From NCBI RefSeq assembly GCF_003031675.1, contig NZ_PYWX01000032.1:124001-188000 (forward strand): a stretch of 64,000 nucleotides of DNA, given 5' to 3'. Source of the DNA: Pseudomonas palleroniana. Lineage in GTDB: Bacteria > Pseudomonadota > Gammaproteobacteria > Pseudomonadales > Pseudomonadaceae. The first letter of the stretch is position 1, and each line of letters begins with the position of its first letter. The notes under the pieces are model-generated. The model ran no database searches. It had not been told where the DNA came from and saw only the letters and a list, made by a program, of their open reading frames with translations. This document shows, piece by piece, positions 54,236 to 63,289 of this stretch. Position numbers and translations under genes: made by a program.

Positions 54236-55545
54236 GCAGTACCACTTTCGAATCCCCTTTCAAGCAGCGAGACGCCGGTTTTTTCGTCAAGATGGGCTGG
54301 TTGCTGACGGTTGTCGGCGCCGGCGGTTTTTTCCTCTGGGCCAGCCTGGCCCCACTGGACCAAGGCATTCCGGTGCAAGGCACGGTTGTGGTGTCGGGCA
54401 AGCGCAAGGCTGTGCAAACCCTCAGCCCAGGCGTGGTCAGCCGGATCCTGGTGAAGGAGGGCGAGGCGGTCAAACAAGGCCAGCCGCTGTTTCTGCTCGA
54501 CCAGACCCAGCATCAAGCCGACGTGCAGTCGCTACAGGCCCAATACCGCCTGGCCTGGGCCAGCGCCGCCCGCTGGCAGAGCGAGCGCGACAACCAATCC
54601 AGCGTCACCTTTCCGGCCGAGTTGAGTGCCAACCCTGACCCGGCGCTGGCGTTGGTGCTTGAAGGCCAGCGCCAACTCTTCAGCAGCCGCCGCGAAGCCT
54701 TTGCCCGCGAGCAGGCGGGCATCAGCGCGAACATCGAAGGCGCCAGCGCACAGCTCGATGGCATGCGCCGTGCCCGCAGCGACCTCACTGCCCAGGCGCA
54801 ATCGCTGCGCGAGCAACTGAGCAACCTGCAGCCCCTGGCCGACAATGGCTATATCCCGCGCAACCGCCTGATGGACTATCAGCGTCAGCTGTCCCAGGTC
54901 CAGCAAAGCCTGGCGCAAAACACCGGGGAAAGCGGTCGCGTCGCGCAAGGCATCCTCGAGTCGCGCCTCAAGTTGCAGCAACACCGTGAGGAATACCAAA
55001 AGGAGGTGCGCAGCCAACTGGCCGACGCCCAGTTGCGCAGCTTGACCCTGGAGCAGCAGTTGACCTCGGCGGGTTTCGACCTGCAGCACAGCGAAATCAA
55101 CGCCCCGGCCGACGGCATTGCGGTCAACCTTGGCGTGCACACGGAAGGCGCCGTGGTGCGGGCCGGTGAAACCCTGCTGGAGATCGTGCCCCAGGGCACG
55201 CGCCTGGAGGTGGAAGGGCATCTGCCGGTGCATCTGGTGGACAAGGTGGGCACCCATCTGCCGGTCGACATCCTGTTCACGGCGTTCAACCAGAGCCGCA
55301 CCCCGCGTGTGCCGGGCGAGGTCAGCCTGATCTCCGCCGACCAGATGCTCGATGAAAAAACCGGCGCGCCGTACTACGTGCTGCGTAGCAGCGTCAGTGA
55401 CGCGGCACTGGAAAAACTCCACGGCCTGGTGATCAAGCCCGGCATGCCCGCCGAGATGTTCGTGCGCACTGGTGAGCGTTCGTTGCTCAATTACCTGTTC
55501 AAGCCGCTGCTCGACCGCGCCGGCTCCGCGTTGACCGAGGAATGA
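54232..55545 (+). CDS. aprE: Type I secretion membrane-fusion protein AprE
   Basis: 437 aa: one N-terminal membrane helix (GWLLTVVGAGGFFLWASLAP), then lipoyl half GVVSRILVKEGEAVKQGQPL, a long coiled-coil region (about 95-270) and the second half LEIVPQGTRLEVEGHLP. It spans the periplasm between AprD and AprF. Both its ends overlap neighbouring genes by 4 bases (ATGA), indicating coupled translation and balanced stoichiometry. Confidence 0.95.
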   Translation: MSSTTFESPFKQRDAGFFVKMGWLLTVVGAGGFFLWASLAPLDQGIPVQGTVVVSGKRKAVQTLSPGVVSRILVKEGEAVKQGQPLFLLDQTQHQADVQSLQAQYRLAWASAARWQSERDNQSSVTFPAELSANPDPALALVLEGQRQLFSSRREAFAREQAGISANIEGASAQLDGMRRARSDLTAQAQSLREQLSNLQPLADNGYIPRNRLMDYQRQLSQVQQSLAQNTGESGRVAQGILESRLKLQQHREEYQKEVRSQLADAQLRSLTLEQQLTSAGFDLQHSEINAPADGIAVNLGVHTEGAVVRAGETLLEIVPQGTRLEVEGHLPVHLVDKVGTHLPVDILFTAFNQSRTPRVPGEVSLISADQMLDEKTGAPYYVLRSSVSDAALEKLHGLVIKPGMPAEMFVRTGERSLLNYLFKPLLDRAGSALTEE

Positions 55546-56882
55546 GCATGAAGTCAGTGTTCATCACCTTGCTGTTGGCCTGTGGCAGTGCGCAAGCGGC
55601 CATGGGCCCGTTCGATGTGTACGAACAGGCCCTGCGTAACGACCCGGTCTTCCTCGGGGCGATCAAGGAGCGCGATGCCGGCCTGGAGAACCGTACCATT
55701 GGTCGTGCCGGGCTGCTGCCGAGGCTGTCGTACAACTACAACAAGGGCCGTAACAACTCCGAGGCGCACCTGCCGGATGGACGCGGCGGCTCCTATCGCG
55801 ACGACCGCAATTACAACAGCTACGGCTCCACGTTCAGCCTGCAACAGCCGTTGTTCGACTACGAAGCCTATGCCAACTACCGCAAGGGCGTGGCCCAGGC
55901 GTTGTTTGCCGACGAGAGCTTTCGCGACAAGAGCCAGGCGCTGCTGGTGCGGGTACTGAGTTACTACACCCAGGCGTTGTTCGCCCAGGACCAGATCGAC
56001 ATTGCCCGCGCCAAGAAGAAAGCGTACGAGCAACAGTTCCAGCAGAACCAGCATCTGTTCCAGCAAGGCGAGGGCACGCGCACCGACATCCTGGAAGCCG
56101 AGTCGCGTTATGAATTGGCGACCGCCGAAGAAATCCAGGCGCTGGACGAACAAGACGCGTCGCTGCGCGAACTGGGGGCCTTGATCGGCGTGCAGAGCGT
56201 CGACATCCATGACCTGGCGCCCCTGAACCAGAGCTTCGCCGCCTTCACCTTGACCCCGGCCAACTACGACACCTGGCATGAGCTGGCGATCAGCAATAAC
56301 CCCACGCTGGCATCCCAGCGCCAGGCGGTCGAGGTGGCGCATTATGAGGTGGAACGCAACCGCGCCGGGCATTTGCCGAAGATCACCGCGTACGCCAGCT
56401 CGCGTCGCCAGGAGTCCGACAGCGGCAACACCTACAACCAGCGCTATGACACCAACACCATCGGTGTCGAATTCAGCCTGCCGCTGTATGCCGGTGGCGC
56501 CGTCTCCGCGTCCACCCGCCAGGCCAGCCGCGCCATGGAGCAGGCCGAGTACGAGCTGGAAGGCAAGACCCGCGAGACCCTGATCGAACTGCGTCGCCAG
56601 TTCAGCGCCTGCCTGTCGGGGGTGAGCAAGTTGCGCGCCTATCAAAAAGCCCTGGTTTCGGCTGAAGCGCTGGTGGTGTCTACCCGGCAAAGCATCCTCG
56701 GCGGTGAGCGGGTCAACCTCGACGCGTTGAACGCCGAACAGCAGCTGTACAGCACCCGTCGCGACCTGGCCCAGGCGCGTTATGACTACCTGATGGCCTG
56801 GACCAAATTGCATTACTACGCCGGCAACTTGCGTGACACCGACCTGGCGAAAGTCGATGAGGCTTTCGGCCCGGTGAAATGA
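55542..56882 (+). CDS. aprF: Type I secretion outer-membrane channel AprF (TolC family)
   Basis: 446 aa with a signal peptide ending near residue 20 (CGSAQAAMGPF) and the TolC-like start DVYEQALRNDPVFLGAIKER. Two long helical halves follow (e.g. QQFQQNQHLFQQGEGTRTDI, later LGGERVNLDALNAEQQLYST) with beta strands between. It is the outer-membrane exit for the protease and lipase. Three bases upstream the gene overlaps aprE. Confidence 0.95.
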   Translation: MSMKSVFITLLLACGSAQAAMGPFDVYEQALRNDPVFLGAIKERDAGLENRTIGRAGLLPRLSYNYNKGRNNSEAHLPDGRGGSYRDDRNYNSYGSTFSLQQPLFDYEAYANYRKGVAQALFADESFRDKSQALLVRVLSYYTQALFAQDQIDIARAKKKAYEQQFQQNQHLFQQGEGTRTDILEAESRYELATAEEIQALDEQDASLRELGALIGVQSVDIHDLAPLNQSFAAFTLTPANYDTWHELAISNNPTLASQRQAVEVAHYEVERNRAGHLPKITAYASSRRQESDSGNTYNQRYDTNTIGVEFSLPLYAGGAVSASTRQASRAMEQAEYELEGKTRETLIELRRQFSACLSGVSKLRAYQKALVSAEALVVSTRQSILGGERVNLDALNAEQQLYSTRRDLAQARYDYLMAWTKLHYYAGNLRDTDLAKVDEAFGPVK

Positions 56883-56912
56883 GCGTCTAAAAAAACAATA
56901 AGGATGGTTTAG

Positions 56913-59870
56913 ATGATCACCGATTCACCTCGCTTCAAACCCTTTACCGCCGGTTCCTTGCTGCTGTTGTCCGTTGCGGCGCAGGCGGCATACACCGAGA
57001 CCGGTCAAGCGGGTAACCCCGCCAGTTGGCGCACCGCCGAGTTCCAGAGTGACTGGGGCCTGGGACGCATGAAGGCGGATGAGGCCTACGCCGCAGGCAT
57101 CAGCGGCAGCGGCGTAAAAATCGGCGCCCTCGACTCAGGCTTCGACCCCAACCACCCGGAGGCGGCCAAGGACCGCTTCCACCCGGTCACGGCTACCGGC
57201 ACCTACGTCAATGGCAGCCCGTTCAGCACTACCGGCGCGCTCAACCCCAACAACGACTCCCACGGCACCCATGTCACCGGCACCATGGGCGCGTCCCGTG
57301 ACGGCGTGGGCATGCATGGCGTGGCCTACAACGCACAAATCTACGTGGGCAATACCAACGCCAACGACAGTTTCCTGTTCGGCCCGACCCCGGACCCCCA
57401 ATACTTCAAGACGGTGTACAGCGCGCTGGTCGATTCCGGCGTGCGCGCCATCAACAACAGTTGGGGCAGTCAGCCCAAGGATGTCAGCTACCAGACCCTC
57501 GGCGATCTGCACGCCGCCTATGCCCAGCATTACAACCAGGGCACCTGGCTGGATGCGGCGGCGGACGTGGCCAAGGCCGGCGTGATCAATGTGTTCAGCG
57601 CCGGCAACAGTGGTTATGCGAATGCCAGCGTGCGCTCGGCACTGCCGTATTTCCAACCGGAGCTGGAGGGGCATTGGCTCGCGGTGTCGGGCCTGGATAA
57701 AGCCAACAACCAGAAGTACAACAAGTGTGGCATCGCCAAATATTGGTGCATTTCCACCCCGGGCGCGCTGATCAACAGCACCATCCCCGACGGCGGCTAC
57801 GGCGTGAAATCCGGCACGTCGATGGCGGCTCCCCACGCCACCGGCGCGCTTGCGCTGGTGATGGAGCGCTACCCGTACATGAGCAATGAGCAGGCGTTGC
57901 AGGTGCTGCTGACCACCGCGACGCAGCTCGATGGTTCGATCACCCAAGCCCCCAACACCACGGTCGGTTGGGGTGTGTCGGACCTGGGCCGGGCGATGCA
58001 CGGGCCGGGGCAACTGCTGGGCGCGATGAACGTGAACCTCGCGGCCGGGCAAGGCGATGTGTGGAGTAATGGCATCACCGATCAGGCGCTGATCCAGCGC
58101 CAGGCCGAAGACCGCGCCGAGCACGCCGCCTGGCAGCAAACCTTGCTCGACAAGGGCTGGCAAAACGGCGTGGCCGCGAATGCCAGCCAACAGGACAAGA
58201 CCGATTACGCCATCGGCACCGCACGCGACCAGGCCGCCGCCCAGCGGGTGTACGAGGGCAGCCTGATCAAGTCCGGCGGCGGGCGGCTGGTCCTCAGTGG
58301 CGACAGCACCTATCGCGGTGCGACCACGGTCAACGGCGGCTTGCTGGCGGTCAATGGTTCGCTGGCATCGGCGGTGACGGTCAACGACAGCGGAACCCTC
58401 GGCGGCTCCGGGCGGATTGCCGCGCTGTCGGTCAATAACGGCGGCAGCGTGGCGCCAGGCAACTCGGTGGGCACCTTGCAAGTGGCCGGCGATGTGAACC
58501 TGGCGGCAGGCTCCACGTACGCCGTGGAGCTGACCCCCACCAGCAGCGACCGCATCGTGGCGGGAGGCAAAGCGCTGTTGGGTGGCGGCACGGTCACCCT
58601 CGCGCTGGAAAACAGCCCCACGTTGCTCAGCCAGAGCCAGGTACACAGCCTGATCGGCCAGCAGTACTCCATCCTCCAGGCGGCGGGAGGCATCCAGGGC
58701 CAGTTCGGCCAGGTGTTGCCCAACTACCTGTTCCTGGGCGGCACACTCGACTATGCGGCCAACGGCGTGCAACTGAATGTAGGGCGCAACAACGCTACCT
58801 TCGCCAGCGTGGCTGCTACCCGCAACCAGCGCAACGTGGCCGCCGCAGCCGAGCAGTTGGGCGCGGGCAATCCGGTGTACGAGAGTGTGTTGCTGTCGGA
58901 CTCGGTGGCCACCGCCCGACAAGGCTTGCAGCAGTTGTCCGGCGAGATCTATCCGGCGATCGGCGCGATGCTGCTCAACGACAGCCTGCAACTGCGCGAT
59001 GCCGTGGGCGAGCGCCTGCGGCATGTGCCGGTGAGCGGTGAACGCAACCTGTGGCTGAAGGCGCTCGGCGCCTGGGGCAAGACTGATAGCCGCAGTGAAA
59101 CGGCAGGTTCGACCCGCTCCCTCGGTGGCCTGCTGGCCGGTGTGGACGGCGAGCTGGATGAACAGACCCGTGTCGGCGTGGTCGCCGGTTACAGCGACAG
59201 TTCGTTGAACATGGGCAGTGGCACCCATGCATCGGCGTCCATCGACAGCTACCACTTCGGCGCATATGCCGGGCGCGAGCTGGGCGATTGGCGCGTCAGC
59301 GTCGGTGGTGCCTACAGCTGGCATCGCGGCGATGTAAAGCGTGACTTGCAGTACGGCGCGGTCAGCGGCAAGCAAAAGGCCAAGCTTGAAGCGCGCACGG
59401 CGCAATTGTTCACCGAGGCGGCCTACCGCATTCACCTGCAACCCCTGGCCCTGGAGCCGTTCGCCAACCTGGCCTACGTGCACCTGGACAGCGATGCCTT
59501 CCACGAAAAAGGCGCTGCCGCCGCGCTGGAGCGCAGCCGCGATCAGCGTGACGCGGTGCTCAGCACCCTGGGCGTGCGTGCGCTGAAAACCCTGCCTCTG
59601 AATGATCGCCAGCAGCTTGAACTGTCGGGCTCGCTGGGCTGGCAGCACAGCCTCAGCGCGGTGCAATCGCAAGAGCATTTGGCGTTTGTCGCCGGCGGGC
59701 CGTCATTCGCCGTGGGCAGTTCGCCGCTGCTGCGCGATGCGGCGCTGGTCGGCGTGCAGGCCAGCCTGGCGTTGAGCCCATCCACGCGGGTCAACCTGGA
59801 CTACACCGGCCAATTGGGGGGCAGTGAGAAAACCCAGGGTGTGGGTTTGAGCCTCAACTGGCAGTTCTGA
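56913..59870 (+). CDS. prtA: Subtilase-type autotransporter serine protease PrtA
   Basis: 985 aa. A signal peptide ends near residue 25. The S8 catalytic triad is visible: Asp in GALDSGFDPN (~74), His in NDSHGTHVTG (~116), Ser in SGTSMAAPHATG (~303). A passenger-associated repeat (LVLSGDSTYRGATTVNGGLL to TLQVAGDVNLAAGS, ~455-535) leads to the autotransporter barrel (~700-985) ending in Phe. The protein is delivered to the surface by type V secretion, unlike AprA. It is a tandem paralogue of the next gene. AAGGATGG-like ribosome site upstream. Confidence 0.95.
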   Translation: MITDSPRFKPFTAGSLLLLSVAAQAAYTETGQAGNPASWRTAEFQSDWGLGRMKADEAYAAGISGSGVKIGALDSGFDPNHPEAAKDRFHPVTATGTYVNGSPFSTTGALNPNNDSHGTHVTGTMGASRDGVGMHGVAYNAQIYVGNTNANDSFLFGPTPDPQYFKTVYSALVDSGVRAINNSWGSQPKDVSYQTLGDLHAAYAQHYNQGTWLDAAADVAKAGVINVFSAGNSGYANASVRSALPYFQPELEGHWLAVSGLDKANNQKYNKCGIAKYWCISTPGALINSTIPDGGYGVKSGTSMAAPHATGALALVMERYPYMSNEQALQVLLTTATQLDGSITQAPNTTVGWGVSDLGRAMHGPGQLLGAMNVNLAAGQGDVWSNGITDQALIQRQAEDRAEHAAWQQTLLDKGWQNGVAANASQQDKTDYAIGTARDQAAAQRVYEGSLIKSGGGRLVLSGDSTYRGATTVNGGLLAVNGSLASAVTVNDSGTLGGSGRIAALSVNNGGSVAPGNSVGTLQVAGDVNLAAGSTYAVELTPTSSDRIVAGGKALLGGGTVTLALENSPTLLSQSQVHSLIGQQYSILQAAGGIQGQFGQVLPNYLFLGGTLDYAANGVQLNVGRNNATFASVAATRNQRNVAAAAEQLGAGNPVYESVLLSDSVATARQGLQQLSGEIYPAIGAMLLNDSLQLRDAVGERLRHVPVSGERNLWLKALGAWGKTDSRSETAGSTRSLGGLLAGVDGELDEQTRVGVVAGYSDSSLNMGSGTHASASIDSYHFGAYAGRELGDWRVSVGGAYSWHRGDVKRDLQYGAVSGKQKAKLEARTAQLFTEAAYRIHLQPLALEPFANLAYVHLDSDAFHEKGAAAALERSRDQRDAVLSTLGVRALKTLPLNDRQQLELSGSLGWQHSLSAVQSQEHLAFVAGGPSFAVGSSPLLRDAALVGVQASLALSPSTRVNLDYTGQLGGSEKTQGVGLSLNWQF

Positions 59871-59909
59871 GTTCAACAAGAAAAACCAAGAAAACTAAGG
59901 AAGGTCACC

Positions 59910-62900
59910 GTGAACAAACGAATTACCGCCACTCACACCGGCCCGGGCTACCCGCTCAAGGCTTTGAGCTGCGTGCCATACGGCGCGCTGCTGTGCTGCC
60001 TGGCAACCCTGGGAACCGCCCAGGCCGCACCCTATGTGGAAACCGGCAAGTTGGGCGACGCCGCCAGTTGGCGCAGCACTGAGTTCAAGGCTGACTGGGG
60101 CCTGGGCGCCATCCAGGCCGACACCGCGTACGCCGCCGGTTACACCGGCAAGGGCGTCAAGCTGGGGATTTTCGACCAGCCGGTGTATGCCCAGCACCCG
60201 GAATTCGCCAGCCCCGGCAAAGTGGTGACGATTGTCACCGAGGGCATCCGCCAGTACACCGACCCTTACATTCCGGTCAAGGCGGGCGACGCGTTCCGCT
60301 ATGACGGCACGCCGTCCCAGGATTCCAATGGCAAGTTGGGCAACCACGGTACCCACGTTGGCGGTATTGCCGCCGGCAACCGCGATGGCGGGCCGATGCA
60401 CGGCGTAGCCTTCAACGCGCAGATCCTCAGCGCGGAAAACGGTGACCCAGGCCCCGAAGACGGCATCATCCTCGGCAACGACGGTGCGGTGTACAAGGCC
60501 GGTTGGGACGGTCTGGTGGCCAGCGGCGCACGCATCATCAACAACAGTTGGGGGATCGGCATCGGCGCGCAGTATGCCAAGGGCGGTCGTGATCCGGCGT
60601 TCCCGAACTTCACGGTCAACGAAGCCCAGGCGCAGTTCAACAATATCCGGCCGATCCTCGGCACGCTGGCCGGTGGGGCTTATCAAGGGGCCATCGACGC
60701 CGCGCGCAGCGGCGTGCTGACCATCTTCGCCGCCGGTAACGACTACAACCGCAACAACCCGGATGCGATGTCGGGCCTGGCGTACTTTGTGCCGGACATC
60801 GCGCCGAACTGGCTGTCGGTGGCGGCATTGCAGCAAAATCCGGATACCACGAGTGCCACGCCGTATGTGATCAGTACGTTCTCGTCGCGCTGTGGTTATG
60901 CGGCGAGTTTCTGCGTGTCGGCGCCGGGCACCAAGATCTTCAGTTCGATCATCAATGGCACCACGCTGGAGAACCTCACCACCGATTGGGCCAACAAAAA
61001 CGGCACCTCGATGGCCGCGCCGCATGTGGCCGGCGCCGCAGCGGTGTTGATGGAACGCTTCCCGTACATGAGCGGCGAACAGGTCTCCACCGTGCTCAAA
61101 ACCACCGCCACCGACCTGGGTGCGCCGGGTATCGATTCGCTGTATGGCTGGGGCATGATCAACCTGGGCAAGGCGGTCAACGGGCCGGGTATGTTCATCA
61201 CGGCCGAGGACATTCCCGCCGAGTTCCGTATCGATGGCGCCTATGGCAGCGGGCAGTTTGTCGCCGACCTGCCGGGCGTGGGCGCCGTGGTGGACGCGGG
61301 CAAACCCACCCAGCGCCTGTGCACCGACGTGCATTGCGGGCGCGATGTGTGGAGCAATGACATCTCGGGCCACGGCGGCCTGACCAAGCAGGGCATCGGT
61401 ACGCTGGTGCTGACCGGTACCAATACCTACAGCGGTCCGACCCTGGTCAACCAGGGGTTGCTGGCGATCAACGGTTCGGTGACCTCCGACGTCAGCGTCA
61501 GCCAGGGCGGTGTGGTGGGCGGCTCCGGGCGTATCGGCTCGCTGGCCGCGAAAAGCGGCGGCACCGTGGCGCCGGGCAATTCCATAGGCACCCTGAATGT
61601 GGCGGGCAATGTCACGTTTGACGCCGGTTCGACCTACGCGGTGGAGTTGTCGCCGACCAGCAGCGACCGGATCGTTGCCGGTGGCACCGCCACCCTCAAC
61701 GGCGGCACCGTGACCCTGGCCCTGGAAAACAGCCCGACCTTGTTGAGCGCGGCACAGGCCGACAGCCTGATCGGGCGGCAGTACAACATCCTGCAGGCCG
61801 CCGGCGGTGTGACCGGCGCCTTTGGCGCGGTACTGCCCAACTACCTGTTTATCGGTGGCACCTTGAACTACGGCGCCACCGGTGTGCAGTTGGACGTGGC
61901 ACGCACCAACAGCTTTGCCAGCGTCGCCGCCACGCCTAACCAACGTGCGGTGGCCGGCGCCGCCGAGCAATTGGGCGCGGGCAATGCGGTGTATGAAAGC
62001 CTGTTGCTGGCACCCAATGCCGCCTCGGCGCAAGGTGCCTTCCAGCAACTGACCGGCGAGATCTACCCGGCCCTGCAGAGCGCGCTGATCAACGACAGCC
62101 GCTATGTGCGCGAAGCCGTGGGCGAGCGCCTGCGCAACGGTGAGATGGGCTCGCGCAGCGATACCCTCGACAGCCGTGGCAACGTGTGGGTCAAGGCGTT
62201 GGGGGCGTGGGGCAAGACCGACAGCCGCAGTGAGACGGCGGGTTACACCACGTCCATCGGCGGCATGCTTGCCGGGGTGGATGGCGCACTGGACGAGGCG
62301 ACCCGCATCGGTCTGGTTGCCGGCTACAGCGATACCTCGCTGAACATGGGCAACGACACCCACAGTCGCGCCTCGGTCGACAGCTACCACTTGGGCGCTT
62401 ATGCCGGGCATGAAATCGGCGCCTTGCGCCTGAGCGGCGGCGCGGCGTACAGCTGGCATCGCGCTGATATGAAGCGTGACCTGCAATACGGCGACGTTTC
62501 CGGCAAGCAGAAAGCCAAGGTCGACGCCCGCAGCACCCAGGTGTTCGGTGAAGCGGCTTACCGCGTCAACCTGCAACCGTTGGCCCTGGAGCCGTTCGCC
62601 AACCTGGCCTACGTGCACCTGGACACCGATGGCTTTACCGAGAAGGGCGATGCCGCCGCACTCAAAGGCCGCGACGACAGCCGCGACGTCGTGCTGAGCA
62701 CCTTGGGCGCACGTGCGTTGAAGACAATCAACCTCAACGATCACCAGGCGCTGGAAGTGTCCGGCACCCTGGGTTGGCAGCACAACCTGAGCCGCGTGGG
62801 GTCGGAGCAGTCCCTGGCCTTTGCCTCGGGCGGCCCGTCTTTTGCGGTGCAGAGCGCGCCGCTGGTGCGCGATGCGGCGCTGGTGGGCGCGCGGGTCAGC

Positions 62901-63005
62901 CTGGCGTTGACCAAGGATGCACGGGTGAACTTTGACTACAACGGCCTGCTGGCCAGCAAGGAGAACGTCCACGGCGTCGGCTTGAGCCTCGACTGGGCCT
63001 TCTGA
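59910..63005 (+). CDS. prtB: Subtilase-type autotransporter serine protease PrtB
   Basis: 1031 aa with the same layout as PrtA: an extended signal peptide (~1-38, ending GTAQAAPYVE), Asp in GIFDQPVYAQH (~88), His in GNHGTHVGG (~145), Ser in NGTSMAAPHVAG (~366), passenger repeat (TLVLTGTNTYSGPTLVNQGL) and barrel ending in DWAF. Barrel DNA is nearly identical to prtA over long runs, while the catalytic halves diverge, with loops inserted here. Different substrates are likely. AAGGAAGG precedes the GTG/ATG start area (start ATG-equivalent at 59910). Confidence 0.94.
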   Translation: MNKRITATHTGPGYPLKALSCVPYGALLCCLATLGTAQAAPYVETGKLGDAASWRSTEFKADWGLGAIQADTAYAAGYTGKGVKLGIFDQPVYAQHPEFASPGKVVTIVTEGIRQYTDPYIPVKAGDAFRYDGTPSQDSNGKLGNHGTHVGGIAAGNRDGGPMHGVAFNAQILSAENGDPGPEDGIILGNDGAVYKAGWDGLVASGARIINNSWGIGIGAQYAKGGRDPAFPNFTVNEAQAQFNNIRPILGTLAGGAYQGAIDAARSGVLTIFAAGNDYNRNNPDAMSGLAYFVPDIAPNWLSVAALQQNPDTTSATPYVISTFSSRCGYAASFCVSAPGTKIFSSIINGTTLENLTTDWANKNGTSMAAPHVAGAAAVLMERFPYMSGEQVSTVLKTTATDLGAPGIDSLYGWGMINLGKAVNGPGMFITAEDIPAEFRIDGAYGSGQFVADLPGVGAVVDAGKPTQRLCTDVHCGRDVWSNDISGHGGLTKQGIGTLVLTGTNTYSGPTLVNQGLLAINGSVTSDVSVSQGGVVGGSGRIGSLAAKSGGTVAPGNSIGTLNVAGNVTFDAGSTYAVELSPTSSDRIVAGGTATLNGGTVTLALENSPTLLSAAQADSLIGRQYNILQAAGGVTGAFGAVLPNYLFIGGTLNYGATGVQLDVARTNSFASVAATPNQRAVAGAAEQLGAGNAVYESLLLAPNAASAQGAFQQLTGEIYPALQSALINDSRYVREAVGERLRNGEMGSRSDTLDSRGNVWVKALGAWGKTDSRSETAGYTTSIGGMLAGVDGALDEATRIGLVAGYSDTSLNMGNDTHSRASVDSYHLGAYAGHEIGALRLSGGAAYSWHRADMKRDLQYGDVSGKQKAKVDARSTQVFGEAAYRVNLQPLALEPFANLAYVHLDTDGFTEKGDAAALKGRDDSRDVVLSTLGARALKTINLNDHQALEVSGTLGWQHNLSRVGSEQSLAFASGGPSFAVQSAPLVRDAALVGARVSLALTKDARVNFDYNGLLASKENVHGVGLSLDWAF

Positions 63006-63010
63006 CCGTG

Positions 63011-63230
63011 TAGTGAGCGGGCTCGCCCTAATGCCTGTCAGTTAAGCGACGAGTGGACGATGGATAACCTGTGGGAGGGGGCTTGCTCCCGATGGACTGC
63101 GTAGCAGGCCCATTTTTGAGGCCGCTGCGCGGCCTATCGGGAGCAAGCCCCCTCCCACAGTGACCGCGTTACGCCTTAACTGACTGGCATTAGGGCTCGC
63201 CACCCAGCGCGGGGCAAGCCCGCTCACTAC
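63011..63230. repeat. Composite REP repeat with outer inverted ends, copy 3
   Basis: Outer arms GTAGTGAGCGGGCTCGCC (left) and its near-complement ending CGCTCACTAC at 63230; next arms TAATGCCTGTCAGTTAAG and CTTAACTGACTGGCATTA; innermost the REP pair CTGTGGGAGGGGGCTTGCTC and CATCGGG-type partner near 63138. It lies between prtB and lipA and could lower or process transcript reaching the lipase gene. Confidence 0.85.
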
Positions 63231-63289
63231 ATACGTTCGACATAGGACAAACGCTTTCTCGACAAATCCAACAACAGAGAGGCACTACC

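Noticed and set aside
57135..59678. 847-codon open frame on the minus strand opposite prtA
   Set aside because: It mirrors the prtA reading frame in high-GC DNA; composition is His/Arg/Gln-rich with no domain, and the plus-strand gene is certain.
59895..62972. 1025-codon open frame on the minus strand opposite prtB
   Set aside because: Same reason: a GC-driven shadow of an autotransporter gene with no recognisable protein features.
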